From a virus, in IMG/VR virus record IMGVR_UViG_3300043425_000902, positions 1 through 63,419 of that record: DNA of 63,419 nucleotides; one strand, 5' to 3'. Both the position numbers and the translations under genes were made by a program. Numbering within the stretch: position 1 is the stretch's first letter; each line of letters begins with the position of its first letter. The notes under the pieces are model-generated. The model saw only the letters and a program-made list of their open reading frames with translations. It made no database searches and had not been told where the DNA came from. Shown piece by piece: positions 1 through 7,302 of this stretch.

Positions 1-126
1 AAGGAGGCTGACCAGTGAACAAGCATATCATCCACCTCGCCGCTGTCGCTTGGGCAAACGGCGGAACCCTGTCCGGAGCCCGCCTGCACGGGGTCAACCT
101 GCGCGAGGCCGTCCTGAGCGGGGCCG
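1..126. repeat. Terminal direct repeat (circular-genome overlap), left copy
   Basis: Bases 1-126 are identical to 63278-63403. After that the copies differ: the left continues GACCTGTTCGGGGCC, the right GTCCTGAGCGGGGCC. Gene order is continuous across the junction, because the gene ending at 63295 overlaps the restarted pentapeptide gene at 63292. The simplest reading is a circular or circularly permuted molecule whose assembly broke inside the pentapeptide-repeat array. Confidence 0.9.
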
Positions 127-1091
127 ACCTGTTCGGGGCCAACTTGCGCGGGGCCGTCCTGAGCGGGGCCGTCCTGTTCGGGGCCAACTTGCGCGGGGCC
201 GACCTGCGCTGGGCCGACCTGTTCGGGGCCAACTTGCGCGGGGCCGACCTGTCCGGGGCCAACCTGCGCGGGGCCGTCCTGAGCGGGGCCGTCCTGTTCG
301 GGGCCAACTTGCGCGGGGCCGACCTGCGCTGGGCCGACCTGAGCGAGGCCGTCCTGAGCGGGGCCAACCTGCGCGGGGCCGTCCTGAGCGGGGCCAACCT
401 GCGCGGGGCCGTCCTGACCGGGGCCGCCCTCGGCCTCGGTGCCGACCTGTCCGGGGCCGAATACCAAGACGACACCCTCTCCGCCCGCATAGCCGCCGCT
501 GAACGCATGAACAAGCACATCATCCACCTCGCCGCCGTCGCATGGGCGAACGGCGGAACCCTGCGCGGTGCCAACCTGCGCGGTGCCTACCTGCGCGGCG
601 CCGACCTGAGCGGCGCCAACCTGAGCGGTGCCGACCTGCACTACGCCAACCTGAGCGGCGCCGACCTGCGCGGCGCCGACCTGATCGACGCCAACCTGCG
701 CGACGCCAACCTGATCGATGCCGACCTGAGCGGTGCCGACCTGCACTACGCCAACCTGCACGATGCCGACCTGCGCCGTGCCGACCTGATCGATGCCAAC
801 CTGATCGATGCCAACCTGAGCGGCGCCAACCTGAGCGGTGCCTACCTGCGCGGTGCCAAGTACGGAGGCGACACCCTCGCCGCTCTTATCGCCGCCGCCG
901 AGCGCATGGACCGATACACCTTCCACCTGTTCCGGCTTAAGGACGGCCCACACAAGGTCATGGCCGGATGCCGCTGGTTCACAGTCGATGACTACCGCGC
1001 GCACGTCGCGGCGGAATACCCAGACACCGACAAGGCCCGCGAGACGCTGGACATTCTGGACTTCTTCGAGCGGAGGCTGACCAGTGAGTGA
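15..1091 (+). CDS. Pentapeptide-repeat protein with internally duplicated module
   Basis: A 358-residue protein predicted to form a right-handed quadrilateral beta-helix. It holds two tandem modules, each opening with [18 protein letters not shown] (residues 2-19 and 166-183) and followed by A(N/D/V)LxGA-type pentapeptides with Leu at the centre. A non-repeat tail (from about 298) contains [17 protein letters not shown] and a terminal FFERR. The same tail occurs in the pentapeptide protein at 60278-60949, so the two are paralogues. The GTG start follows AAGGAGG at 1-7. The 3' end overlaps the next gene by 8 bp. Known pentapeptide proteins include gyrase-protecting DNA mimics, but nothing here fixes the role. 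Near-identical 15-bp DNA units make the array prone to length change. Confidence 0.9.
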   Translation: MNKHIIHLAAVAWANGGTLSGARLHGVNLREAVLSGADLFGANLRGAVLSGAVLFGANLRGADLRWADLFGANLRGADLSGANLRGAVLSGAVLFGANLRGADLRWADLSEAVLSGANLRGAVLSGANLRGAVLTGAALGLGADLSGAEYQDDTLSARIAAAERMNKHIIHLAAVAWANGGTLRGANLRGAYLRGADLSGANLSGADLHYANLSGADLRGADLIDANLRDANLIDADLSGADLHYANLHDADLRRADLIDANLIDANLSGANLSGAYLRGAKYGGDTLAALIAAAERMDRYTFHLFRLKDGPHKVMAGCRWFTVDDYRAHVAAEYPDTDKARETLDILDFFERRLTSE

Positions 1092-1476
1092 CTGGATCGA
1101 ACACAACGGCGGACCCCAGCCGGTCGCGGATGACGTGTGGGTTGAGGTCATATGGCCGACCCCCGAGGGGCTTTATCTAGCGACGTGCCGGGATGAAATC
1201 GAGACAGCCGATGAGATTCCGTGGGATGGCAAACAACGCTACCGCATCCTCAACCAGCACCTGATCGACGCCGCCCGCCTTGAGGGCATCCGGCTAGGGC
1301 TGGAGGCTGCGGGGAAGGCAGCTGCCAAGGGTTCGGATCGCCTAGTCGTTGAGTGGCGGAAAGGGCGCAAGACGGACAACCACCTAGAGGGCCGGAGCGA
1401 CGGCATGGACGAAGCCGCCGAGTTGATCCGCGCCCTAGACCCCGAGACCATCGCAAAGGAGGCTGACCGTGACTGA
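1084..1476 (+). CDS. Hypothetical protein, DWIEH family
   Basis: 130 residues from a GTG start inside the end of the upstream gene, with GGAGG eight bases before it. The N-terminus ([13 protein letters not shown], then a VWVEV strand, and RYRI near residue 55) closely resembles the 132-residue protein at 31552-31950 (TDWIEHTGDTCPV, VVEVEL, RYRI). The second half is a charged helix with [16 protein letters not shown]. The repeated DWIEH...RYRI pattern suggests a small conserved phage domain. Function unknown. Confidence 0.75.
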   Translation: MSDWIEHNGGPQPVADDVWVEVIWPTPEGLYLATCRDEIETADEIPWDGKQRYRILNQHLIDAARLEGIRLGLEAAGKAAAKGSDRLVVEWRKGRKTDNHLEGRSDGMDEAAELIRALDPETIAKEADRD

Positions 1477-1648
1477 CTTTGCCAAAGACTTTATTTCTCT
1501 GGAAGATGGGTATTACTACTACTGGCCCCATTTTGGAAAGGGTGCCTTCAGCGCCGACAACTTGAGAGCCATTGCGGACGAACTAGATCGAAAAAACAAG
1601 CCTTGGGACGATCAGGTGCAAGCATACTTTAATGAGGCTGACCAATGA
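1469..1648 (+). CDS. Small hypothetical protein (59 aa), AT-richer than neighbours
   Basis: A 59-residue reading frame from a GTG that overlaps the stop of the previous gene, preceded by AAAGGAGGCTGACC. The protein begins [20 protein letters not shown] and ends FNEADQ. The junction sequence GAGGCTGACC(A/G) also occurs before the genes at 15, 1084 and 1645. Its codons are clearly more AT-rich than those of the neighbours (TTT, AAA, ATT), which suggests recent acquisition. Function unknown. Confidence 0.7.
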   Translation: MTDFAKDFISLEDGYYYYWPHFGKGAFSADNLRAIADELDRKNKPWDDQVQAYFNEADQ

Positions 1649-1815
1649 ACCCTAGCTGGCTCATCCTCCACATCATCGACGCCCTGCGCGTCCCCTCGCC
1701 CCCGCCGCATCCGGCAGACGGCTACTGCTCCGATGCTCTGGCCTACGGGCTAGGCGCGGCGGCTGTCGTTGCGTTTGTTGCTATTCTCATTTGGACCAAA
1801 GGAGTGCTGGGATGA
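1645..1815 (+). CDS. Small membrane protein (56 aa)
   Basis: Starts at an ATGA overlap with the previous stop. A Pro-rich middle (RVPSPPPHPADG) is followed by one hydrophobic segment (LGAAAVVAFVAILIW, about residues 36-50) and a short basic end, so it is probably a single-pass inner-membrane protein. It lies in a run of overlapping tiny genes (1469-2310) that are probably cotranslated. Function unknown. Confidence 0.65.
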   Translation: MNPSWLILHIIDALRVPSPPPHPADGYCSDALAYGLGAAAVVAFVAILIWTKGVLG

Positions 1816-1988
1816 CCTACCCCAAAGAACTGCAAGACTACTACGACGCCCACGACGCGATGATGGACGCGGAGCGACAAGGGGATTCTATGCGTCACCT
1901 TTGGCCGCGCCTTTACGGCCTCTACAAGGTCGCCCGATACGCCGCCGTCCGTCGCTGGCTATTGCCCGAGACGCCGGAGTTCGGATGA
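1812..1988 (+). CDS. Small hypothetical protein (58 aa)
   Basis: ATGA overlap with the upstream stop; AAAGGAG lies 9-15 bases before the start. The sequence is helical and charged (MTYPKELQDYYDAHDAMMDA, then a Trp/Arg-rich end with VARYAAVRRWLLPE). No family recognised. Coding status is supported by the overlap chain and the ribosome-binding site. Confidence 0.6.
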   Translation: MTYPKELQDYYDAHDAMMDAERQGDSMRHLWPRLYGLYKVARYAAVRRWLLPETPEFG

Positions 1989-2041
1989 CCCTGCTCGCAG
2001 TCTTGTGTCTCGCGGCGGCTCTGGCGGCTCTCGACCGATGA
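1985..2041 (+). CDS. Possible 18-residue hydrophobic peptide
   Basis: An 18-codon frame (MTLLAVLCLAAALAALDR) linked by ATGA overlaps to the gene before and by shared bases to the gene after. It is almost entirely hydrophobic. It could be a real micro-membrane peptide or only a translational-coupling leader that carries ribosomes to the start at 2038. The overlap architecture is the only support. Confidence 0.3.
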   Translation: MTLLAVLCLAAALAALDR

Positions 2042-2310
2042 GCATGGCCCAGACAATCGCGGAGGTGTGCAACCGCCACCGGATCAGCGTGAAGGACTTC
2101 TACGGCCCCAGCCGTTGCCAGCGCTTCGTGCTGGCGAGGTGGGAGGCCGTGTACACGCTCCGCCAGATCCGGTTCTACGGCCCCGACGGGCCGGGGACCG
2201 GCCCTCACCGCTACAGCTACGGCGTCATCGCGCGGCAGATGCGCCGTGACCCGTCCACCATCCGGCATGCGTACGCGCAGATGAAGCGCCGCCTTGCTGA
2301 AACCCAATAG
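2038..2310 (+). CDS. DnaA domain IV-like DNA-binding protein
   Basis: 90 residues. Two parts resemble the C-terminal DNA-binding domain of DnaA: VKDFYGPSR with a following AR..A helix, and SYGVIARQMRRDPSTIRHA at about residues 60-79, which matches the shape of the DnaA signature helix (IA..F.RDH(S/T)TV.HA). There is no ATPase domain, so it cannot act as a full initiator. Known stand-alone DnaA-C proteins bind DNA; here it may recognise DnaA-box-like sites or modulate host initiation (inference). It lies directly upstream of the HTH regulator and the primase-helicase, with a promoter embedded in its 3' end. Confidence 0.7.
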   Translation: MSMAQTIAEVCNRHRISVKDFYGPSRCQRFVLARWEAVYTLRQIRFYGPDGPGTGPHRYSYGVIARQMRRDPSTIRHAYAQMKRRLAETQ

Positions 2311-2322
2311 GTGCGGTAACGT
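2294..2322 (+). promoter_or_regulatory. Putative promoter with GGTGC half-operator, replication block
   Basis: TTGCTG (2294-2299), 17 bp, TAACGT (2317-2322). The spacer holds GGTGC at 2310-2314, in the same position relative to the -10 as in the promoter family at 58466, 59283 and 61367; the left half-site is degenerate. It lies 30 bp upstream of the HTH gene. Confidence 0.5.
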
Positions 2323-2351
2323 CCGCGCCACATGAACAGGAGCAACACGCC

Positions 2352-2573
2352 ATGACTTCCATGAACGGCATCGACCGCGCCATTGCCAGCGCCGGGTCGA
2401 TCTCCGCCCTCGCCCGTAAGTTGGGCGTCTCGCATCAGGTCGCCAACCGATGGCAGAAGCGGGGCTTCGTGCCCGCCAAGCGCGCCATCGAGATCGAGCT
2501 GCACTACGGGATCCCGGCGCGAGACCTCGTCCACCCCAGCCTGCTGCAGATCGCCTCCCTGATCGCGTCCTGA
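2352..2573 (+). CDS. Cro/YdaS-like helix-turn-helix regulator
   Basis: 73 residues forming one compact HTH domain. SISALARKLGVSHQVANRWQ (about 17-36) fits the Cro/YdaS pattern of helix, turn and recognition helix, and RAIEIELHYGIPARDLVHP matches the following helices of the YdaS_antitoxin family. AGGAG lies shortly before the start. As the first gene after the promoter at 2294, and the only small repressor-like protein seen, it is the best candidate to bind the repeated GCACC-N6-GGTGC operators (inference). Confidence 0.75.
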   Translation: MTSMNGIDRAIASAGSISALARKLGVSHQVANRWQKRGFVPAKRAIEIELHYGIPARDLVHPSLLQIASLIAS

Positions 2574-2580
2574 GTCCCTG

Positions 2581-4647
2581 ATGTCCGCCAGCGTGTCCAC
2601 GATCACACCACACGTGCGGAGGGTTGAGGCGCCGTCTGACCTGCGCGAGCTTCCCGGCTGGCTGTGCTGGCGGAACGAGCAGGTGCCGGGCGAGGAGAAA
2701 CCCCGCAAGGTGCCCTACTACGCCTCCGGGCAGCGTCGCCACGGCAAGCAGGGCGCGCCGGACGACAGGGCCAAGCTCGTGTCCTTCGCCGCAGCGCGCG
2801 ACGCCGCGTCGCGCATGGGCATGGACGGCGTGGGTCTGGCCATGCTGCCGGATTTCGGCGTCACGGCCCTCGACTTCGACTACTGCGTCGACGCCGCCGG
2901 GCGCCTGCCGCCGGAGGTCGAGAGCATCGTCAGCCAGACGTACGCCGAGTACTCCCCGTCGGGGAAGGGTGTGCGGGCCTTCATCAAGGGGCAGCTTGGC
3001 AACCAGAAGAGCCACCGGGACGCGGCCAACAGCTACGGCTTCGAGGTCTTCTCGTCCTCGGGGTACGTGACCTTCACAGGCAACACCCTGCCCTTCACCG
3101 AGGCGTTGGGTCTGGAAGACCTCGTCGCGCCGATGAACGACGACGTCGTGAGCCTCTTCAGGCAGCGCTTCGGTGACGGCGCCACGTCGCAGCGCGACGC
3201 GCCCGGCGCGCCCGGCGCGGACCCCTTCGAGACCTTCGAGCCCACCCTCGGCCTGACCCTCGACGAGGCGCGTGCGTACCTGTCCGACCTCGACCCCAAC
3301 ATGGGCCGCGAGCCGTGGATGCAGGTCGCCATGGCCCTGCATCACGAGTTCGGGGCGGAGGGCTTCGAGCTTTGGAACGACTGGTCTCAGGACGGCGTGC
3401 GCTACCCCGGCACGCATGCTTTGTCGCAGCAGTGGCTGAGCCTCGACAGGCGGCAGCCCGCCGGGCGCCCCATCACCATGCGCACGGTCAAGAAGATGAG
3501 CGCCGAGGCGCGCCGGGAGGCGGGTCTGGAGCCGCGAAGCCTGATTGAGACGCACGCCGAGGCCACGGACACCGACCCGGGCCGCATGTCGTCGAGCGAC
3601 GACTGGAAGGGGAAGTACCGCGTTTACACGGGCCTTGAGTTCTCTCAGCGCCCGCCCATCGACTGGATGATCAAGGGCGTCCTGCCCGACAACGCAGACC
3701 TCGTCATGATGTACGGCGCCAGCGGTTCGGGTAAGTCCTTCGTCGTCCTCGACATGGTCATGTCCCTCGTGCGGGGCGTGGACTGGAGGGGCAGGCGCAC
3801 GAAGCGTAAGCGGGCCCTGTACATCGCCGCGGAAGGCGGAGGGGGTGTCTCGCAGCGCCTGCGCGCGTACAGCCTCCACCACGGCGTGAAGCTCGACAAC
3901 CTGCCCCTCGGCATCATTCACGACGCGCCGAACCTCATGGTGGAGGAGGACGTGTCGGCCCTCGTCAAGGCCATCCTCGACGCGGGCGGCGCCGACCTGA
4001 TCGTCATCGACACGCTGGCTCAGGTCACGCCCGGGGCCAATGAAAACAGCGCCGAGGACATGGGTCTGGCCTTGAAGCATGCGCGGGCCCTGCGCCGCGC
4101 GACGGGCGCCGTCATCCTCCTTGTGGCGCACACGGGCAAGGATCAGGCCAAGGGGATCCGGGGGTGGTCCGGCCTGCACGCCGCGACGGACACGGCGATC
4201 GAGGTCGTCAAGCCGGAGGGCGAAGACGAGGACGACGCGCGCCTGATCCGCATCGCCAAGCAAAAGGACGGTCGCGACGACCTGTCGTGGGGGTTCCGCT
4301 TCGAGACCGTCGTCGTGGCTTTCGACAGCGACAACGAGGAGGTCACGTCTCTGGTGGTCGTCGAGGCCGACCCGCCGACGCGCACGCCCTCCGGCCAGCC
4401 CCGCAAGCTCGGTGCGTGGGAGGAGGCCGTCATGGACTACATCGCGTCCTTGGGCCTGTCCTTCTCCGGCCTGAGCATGGGCGACCTGCTTGACGGCGTC
4501 AGGGACAGCATCCCGGCTCCGGCGCCCGGAGAGCGCGACGTGCGCAGGCAGAACGCGATGCGCGCCGTGCGCTCCCTGTGCAAGGGCCACGACGCGCCCC
4601 TGATCCTCGAAAACGGTTTCGTCACTTTGGGTGCATTTCCCTCTTGA
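2581..4647 (+). CDS. Bifunctional primase-helicase (AEP-like primase, PriCT, RepA-like AAA)
   Basis: 688 residues. The N-terminal part (about 15-175) looks like an archaeo-eukaryotic-type primase/polymerase, with an acidic ALDFDYCVD motif near 95, SPSGKGVRAF near 126 and EVFSSSGYVTFTG near 150. A PriCT-type helical domain follows (about 210-300; YLSDLDPNMGREPWMQVAMA). The C-terminal half is a RecA-fold helicase of the RepA/AAA_25 type: Walker A GASGSGKS (about 380), Walker B DLIVIDTLAQ (about 471), LLVAHTGKD and GWSGLHAATDTAIEV. It probably unwinds DNA and lays primers for the polymerase at 7303. The last codons overlap the next promoter. Confidence 0.85.
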   Translation: MSASVSTITPHVRRVEAPSDLRELPGWLCWRNEQVPGEEKPRKVPYYASGQRRHGKQGAPDDRAKLVSFAAARDAASRMGMDGVGLAMLPDFGVTALDFDYCVDAAGRLPPEVESIVSQTYAEYSPSGKGVRAFIKGQLGNQKSHRDAANSYGFEVFSSSGYVTFTGNTLPFTEALGLEDLVAPMNDDVVSLFRQRFGDGATSQRDAPGAPGADPFETFEPTLGLTLDEARAYLSDLDPNMGREPWMQVAMALHHEFGAEGFELWNDWSQDGVRYPGTHALSQQWLSLDRRQPAGRPITMRTVKKMSAEARREAGLEPRSLIETHAEATDTDPGRMSSSDDWKGKYRVYTGLEFSQRPPIDWMIKGVLPDNADLVMMYGASGSGKSFVVLDMVMSLVRGVDWRGRRTKRKRALYIAAEGGGGVSQRLRAYSLHHGVKLDNLPLGIIHDAPNLMVEEDVSALVKAILDAGGADLIVIDTLAQVTPGANENSAEDMGLALKHARALRRATGAVILLVAHTGKDQAKGIRGWSGLHAATDTAIEVVKPEGEDEDDARLIRIAKQKDGRDDLSWGFRFETVVVAFDSDNEEVTSLVVVEADPPTRTPSGQPRKLGAWEEAVMDYIASLGLSFSGLSMGDLLDGVRDSIPAPAPGERDVRRQNAMRAVRSLCKGHDAPLILENGFVTLGAFPS
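3622..3629 (+). repeat. Over-represented strand-biased octamer GTTTACAC (13 sites)
   Basis: Plus-strand sites start at 3622, 10237, 17813, 23189, 33976, 51817, 54819, 55883, 57911, 59894 and 60847; minus-strand sites occupy 30566-30573 and 58656-58663. The following base is usually G. Sites fall in different reading frames (VYT, RVN, FT), within genes on either strand, and in intergenic DNA at 55883 and 57911. At about two-thirds GC fewer than one copy would be expected by chance. Role unknown. Confidence 0.75.
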
Positions 4648-4672
4648 CGTTGCAATCTTACGGGTGCATAAC
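4644..4672 (+). promoter_or_regulatory. Putative promoter with operator inside the spacer
   Basis: TTGACG (4644-4649), 17 bp, CATAAC (4667-4672). The spacer carries GCAAT-CTTACG-GGTGC (4652-4667), a variant of the repeated GCACC-N6-GGTGC operator. The -35 overlaps the stop codon of the primase-helicase. It drives the genes from 4693 onward. Confidence 0.6.
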
Positions 4673-4681
4673 CCGGGGCAA

Positions 4682-4695
4682 GGAGACCTGACATG
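4682..4695 (+). repeat. Repeated ribosome-binding/start cassette GGAGACCTGACATG
   Basis: The 14-mer GGAGACCTGACATG, which includes the start codon, occurs exactly nine times: 4682, 4917, 53947, 54271, 55903, 57632, 57930, 59337 and 62286. Close variants lie at 58225 (GGAGGCCTGACATG), 58512 (GGAGATCTGACGTG) and 61439 (GGAGACCTGACCATG). It marks the start of accessory and early genes on the + strand only; late genes have ordinary, varied ribosome-binding sites. Confidence 0.9.
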
Positions 4696-4914
4696 ATCAA
4701 AGCGGACAGCGTCGGAAAGCTGGTGGCGAACGCCAGACCCGACACGCGACGCCGGGACTATTTCCGGGCGCTGGACAACCGGGACCTGCTGCTTCACGGC
4801 AAGGAGGCCCTGACCTACACCGACGAGTACGTCTTCGCGCTGATCGAGCGCTTGGAGGACCTGCTCGACCGACAAGACTATCCCGCCCGATGGGCTGAGT
4901 ACTACGAGGACTGA
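4693..4914 (+). CDS. Hypothetical protein (73 aa)
   Basis: 73 residues starting at the GGAGACCTGACATG cassette. The start (MIKADSVGKLVANARPDTRR) resembles that of the next protein (IKANSVGELVGRIRA), so the two share a short N-terminal motif. The rest is a charged helix with RLEDLLDRQDYPARWAEYYED. First gene after the promoter at 4644. Function unknown. Confidence 0.7.
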   Translation: MIKADSVGKLVANARPDTRRRDYFRALDNRDLLLHGKEALTYTDEYVFALIERLEDLLDRQDYPARWAEYYED

Positions 4915-4927
4915 AAGGAGACCTGAC

Positions 4928-5278
4928 ATGTACGAGATCAACATCAAGGCCAACAGCGTCGGAGAGCTGGTGGGGCGCATCCGCGCCCTTGCCGCCGAGT
5001 TCGGCGCCTTCGGGGGCGTCGCCGTGTCCGCGCCCGTCGAGGCCCCGCCCACGCCGACCGCAGCCGTGCCTCTGGCCGTCTCGACGCCGACCGTCGAGGG
5101 GGAGGTGCCGTACGCGGACGTGCGCAACGCCTTCCTGCGCCTCGCCACCCTCAAGGGGCGCGACGTCGTCGGGGAGGTCCTGAAGGCTCACGGCGCCACC
5201 AAGACGGCTCAGGAGTTGGAGCCCTCGTCGTACGCCGCCGTGCTGGCGGACATCGAGCAGAGGCTGGCGGCGGGATGA
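4928..5278 (+). CDS. Hypothetical protein (116 aa)
   Basis: Begins at the GGAGACCTGACATG cassette. A short N-terminal motif (IKANSVGELV) is shared with the preceding protein. An Ala/Pro/Val linker (about 40-60) leads to a helical C-terminus with VRNAFLRLATLKGRDVVGEV, in which the AFLRLATLKGRD stretch resembles small phage recombination-accessory proteins. It overlaps the DUF2800 nuclease by ATGA, so the two are probably cotranslated. Role unknown. Confidence 0.65.
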   Translation: MYEINIKANSVGELVGRIRALAAEFGAFGGVAVSAPVEAPPTPTAAVPLAVSTPTVEGEVPYADVRNAFLRLATLKGRDVVGEVLKAHGATKTAQELEPSSYAAVLADIEQRLAAG

Positions 5279-6393
5279 GCGAACACGCCAAGCTCAGCCC
5301 GTCCGGCGCGCACCGATGGATGCGCTGCCCGGCCTCCCTGCGCAGAGAGGAAGACTTTCCCGACGAGTCCAGCGTCTACGCGCAGGAGGGCACCCGGGCC
5401 CACGAGGCCGCCGCGGCGATCCTCGAAGGTCGAGAGCCTCAGTGGGAAGAGGACGACATCGTCTCGGGCATGCCTGAGCACGTGCAGAGCTACGTTGACC
5501 TCGTCCGCGAGCTTGCGGAGGGCGGCACACTGCTCGTCGAGCAGCGCGTCAGTTTCAGCCCGTACATGGGCGGCGCCGCCGCGTCGGCCTTCGGCACGTC
5601 CGACGCCGTGATCCTGAAGGACCTCACCCTGACCGTGGTGGACCTGAAGTACGGCATGGGTGTCAAGGTGGACGCCGAGGACAACGAGCAGCTGATGCTG
5701 TACGCCTTGGGGTGCTTCAACGAGTTCGGGTGGTACGCGGACTTCAACGAGGTGCGCCTCGTCATCCACATGCCGCGCCTGTCTCACGTCAGCGAGCACT
5801 TCATCTCCGTGGAAGAGCTGCTTGCCTTCGCCAAGCGCGCCAAGGCCGCGGCCCACGTCGCCCTCGCCCCCGACGCGCCCTACGAGCCGGGCGCCAAGCA
5901 GTGCCGCTTCTGCCGCGCCCGCGGCGCATGCGAGGCGCTGAACGGAGAGGTCATGCGCGTCGTGGCCGCCACCGCCGACGAGTTCAACCCCGTCGTGCCG
6001 GACGACAGCGACGCCCTCTCCGAGGCCATGTCGAAGGTCGAACTGGTCGAGGTGTGGTGCAAGGGCGTGCGCGCGGAGGTCGAGCGGCGCCTGCTCGCGA
6101 ACCAGACCGTGCCGGGGTACAAGCTCGTCGAGGGTCGTCAGGGCCCGCGCGGGTGGCGCGACGCCGAGGCGGTCGAGCGTCTGTTCAAGTCGTGGCGCCT
6201 GAAAAAGGAAGACGTCTACGATTTGAGCTTGATTTCACCCACGAAGGCGCAGAAGATGCTTTCCAACACCCCGAAGCGCTGGGCGAAGCTCGAAGCCCTG
6301 ATCCAGCGCAGCGCGGGCAAACTATCCGTGGCTCCCGCCACAGATCGGAGACCGGCCATGTCGGCCTCCGCAACCGCCGACGAGTTCGGCTAA
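5275..6393 (+). CDS. DUF2800 family RecB-like nuclease
   Basis: 372 residues. The opening HAKLSPSGAHRWMRCPASLR is the hallmark start of phage DUF2800 proteins (PD-(D/E)XK fold). Expected nuclease elements follow: GTRAHEAAAAIL, GTSDAVIL, VVDLKYGMGVKVDAEDNEQLMLYALG, and a late cysteine cluster CRFCRARGACEAL (about 210) that may bind an Fe-S cluster or metal as in RecB-like exonucleases. It is adjacent to DUF2815, polymerase, VRR-NUC and SNF2 genes, a grouping common in phages and suggestive of recombination-dependent replication. Confidence 0.85.
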   Translation: MSEHAKLSPSGAHRWMRCPASLRREEDFPDESSVYAQEGTRAHEAAAAILEGREPQWEEDDIVSGMPEHVQSYVDLVRELAEGGTLLVEQRVSFSPYMGGAAASAFGTSDAVILKDLTLTVVDLKYGMGVKVDAEDNEQLMLYALGCFNEFGWYADFNEVRLVIHMPRLSHVSEHFISVEELLAFAKRAKAAAHVALAPDAPYEPGAKQCRFCRARGACEALNGEVMRVVAATADEFNPVVPDDSDALSEAMSKVELVEVWCKGVRAEVERRLLANQTVPGYKLVEGRQGPRGWRDAEAVERLFKSWRLKKEDVYDLSLISPTKAQKMLSNTPKRWAKLEALIQRSAGKLSVAPATDRRPAMSASATADEFG

Positions 6394-6415
6394 TGTGCGA
6401 AAAGGAACGTGCAAA

Positions 6416-6976
6416 ATGAGCGTGCGACTGATCATTCGGAATGTGCGAATTGCTTTCCCGGCCATCTTCGAGCCGCAGGCTGTCGGTGACGGCGAACCCG
6501 CCTACGGCGCCAAGTTCATCGTCCCCACCGACCACCCGCAGATCGACGAGATCCGCAAGGCCGTGCGTGACGTGGCCAAGGGCCAGTGGAACGACAAGGC
6601 GGACTCTGTCCTCAAGCTCCTGACTGCGGACAAGAAGACGGCTTGGGTCGAGGGGCCCTACATCAACAAGGACGGAGAGCCCTACGAGGGGTTCGAGGAC
6701 GCCTTCCACCTGTCCTCGCGCAGCGCCAAGACGCGCCCGACGGCCTACGACAACGCCAACAACCCTGTGACGTCGGCGGACGGCCTGATCTACAGCGGCG
6801 CCTACGTCGATGCGTCCGTCGAGGTCTACGCGCAGGACAACAAGTGGGGGCGGCGGATCAACTGCGGCCTGCGCGGTGTCCGGTTCGTGAACCACGGCCA
6901 GAGCTTCGGCGGCGGGGCCCCGGCTGGCGCCGACGAGTTCGGCGCTCCGGTCGAGGTTGAGGACTCCTTCGTCTGA
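6416..6976 (+). CDS. DUF2815 family protein (probable ssDNA-binding)
   Basis: 186 residues from the ATG with AAGGAAC upstream. MSVRLIIRNVRIAFPAIFEP, YGAKFIVP, KTAWVEGPYINKDGEPYEGF and YSGAYVDASVEVYAQDNKWG match the phage DUF2815 family, regarded as OB-fold ssDNA-binding or annealing proteins. The C-terminus is acidic (FGAPVEVEDSFV), as in many SSBs where the acidic tail recruits partners. It sits directly after the DUF2800 nuclease and shares one base with the gapR start. Confidence 0.8.
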   Translation: MSVRLIIRNVRIAFPAIFEPQAVGDGEPAYGAKFIVPTDHPQIDEIRKAVRDVAKGQWNDKADSVLKLLTADKKTAWVEGPYINKDGEPYEGFEDAFHLSSRSAKTRPTAYDNANNPVTSADGLIYSGAYVDASVEVYAQDNKWGRRINCGLRGVRFVNHGQSFGGGAPAGADEFGAPVEVEDSFV

Positions 6977-7236
6977 TGCCGGAGGCTGGCCACAACTCCG
7001 TCGCGGCTGATGAGCTGAAGAAGCTCATGGACCGCATCGAGACGCTCGACGACGAGCGTGTAGCGCTCGGAGAGCAGATCCGCAGCGTCTACATGGAGGC
7101 GAAAGCCGCGGGCTTTGACACGAAGCCCATCCGAAAGCTCGTCGCCCTGCGACGGCGCGATCGGGGCCAGATCCTTGAGGATAAGGCCATGCTCGAGCTT
7201 TACGCATCCGCCCTCGGCTGCTTGGACCTCGTCTAA
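6976..7236 (+). CDS. gapR: GapR-like DUF2312 nucleoid-associated protein
   Basis: 86 residues. GHNSVAADELKKLMDRIETL, then a coiled coil and AAGFDTKPIRKLVALRRRD, fit the DUF2312/GapR family. In Caulobacter crescentus GapR binds AT-rich, overtwisted DNA and helps topoisomerases ahead of replication forks. Family members are almost confined to Alphaproteobacteria and their phages, which makes this the best host marker in the window. The phage copy sits between the SSB-like protein and the DNA polymerase, consistent with a role at the phage fork. AT-rich palindromic DNA near 53285-53400 and 57430-57480 could be its targets (inference). Confidence 0.85.
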   Translation: MPEAGHNSVAADELKKLMDRIETLDDERVALGEQIRSVYMEAKAAGFDTKPIRKLVALRRRDRGQILEDKAMLELYASALGCLDLV

Positions 7237-7244
7237 ACAGCCCC

Positions 7245-7283
7245 GCGCCCCCGCCGAGAAGTCAGGTCTCCCGGCGGGGGCGC
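7245..7283 (+). terminator. Perfect 12-bp hairpin between gapR and the polymerase
   Basis: GCGCCCCCGCCG (7245-7256) pairs perfectly with 7272-7283 around a 15-base loop. No U-tract follows, so it may be an attenuator, an mRNA-stabilising hairpin or a Rho-independent-like pause that separates the early genes from the polymerase gene. Confidence 0.5.
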
Positions 7284-7302
7284 ACTCCCTTCACAGGCGC
7301 CC

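Noticed and set aside
50-940. Arg/Pro/Gly-rich frames in the second reading frame of the pentapeptide array
   Set aside because: They arise from reading the 15-bp repeat units in another frame ([12 protein letters not shown]) and have no ribosome-binding site.
1888-5154. Long minus-strand open frame of 1088 codons opposite the primase and neighbouring genes
   Set aside because: It is antisense to several well-supported genes with recognisable motifs; its peptide is Arg/Gly/Val-rich and low complexity, as expected for shadow frames in GC-rich DNA.
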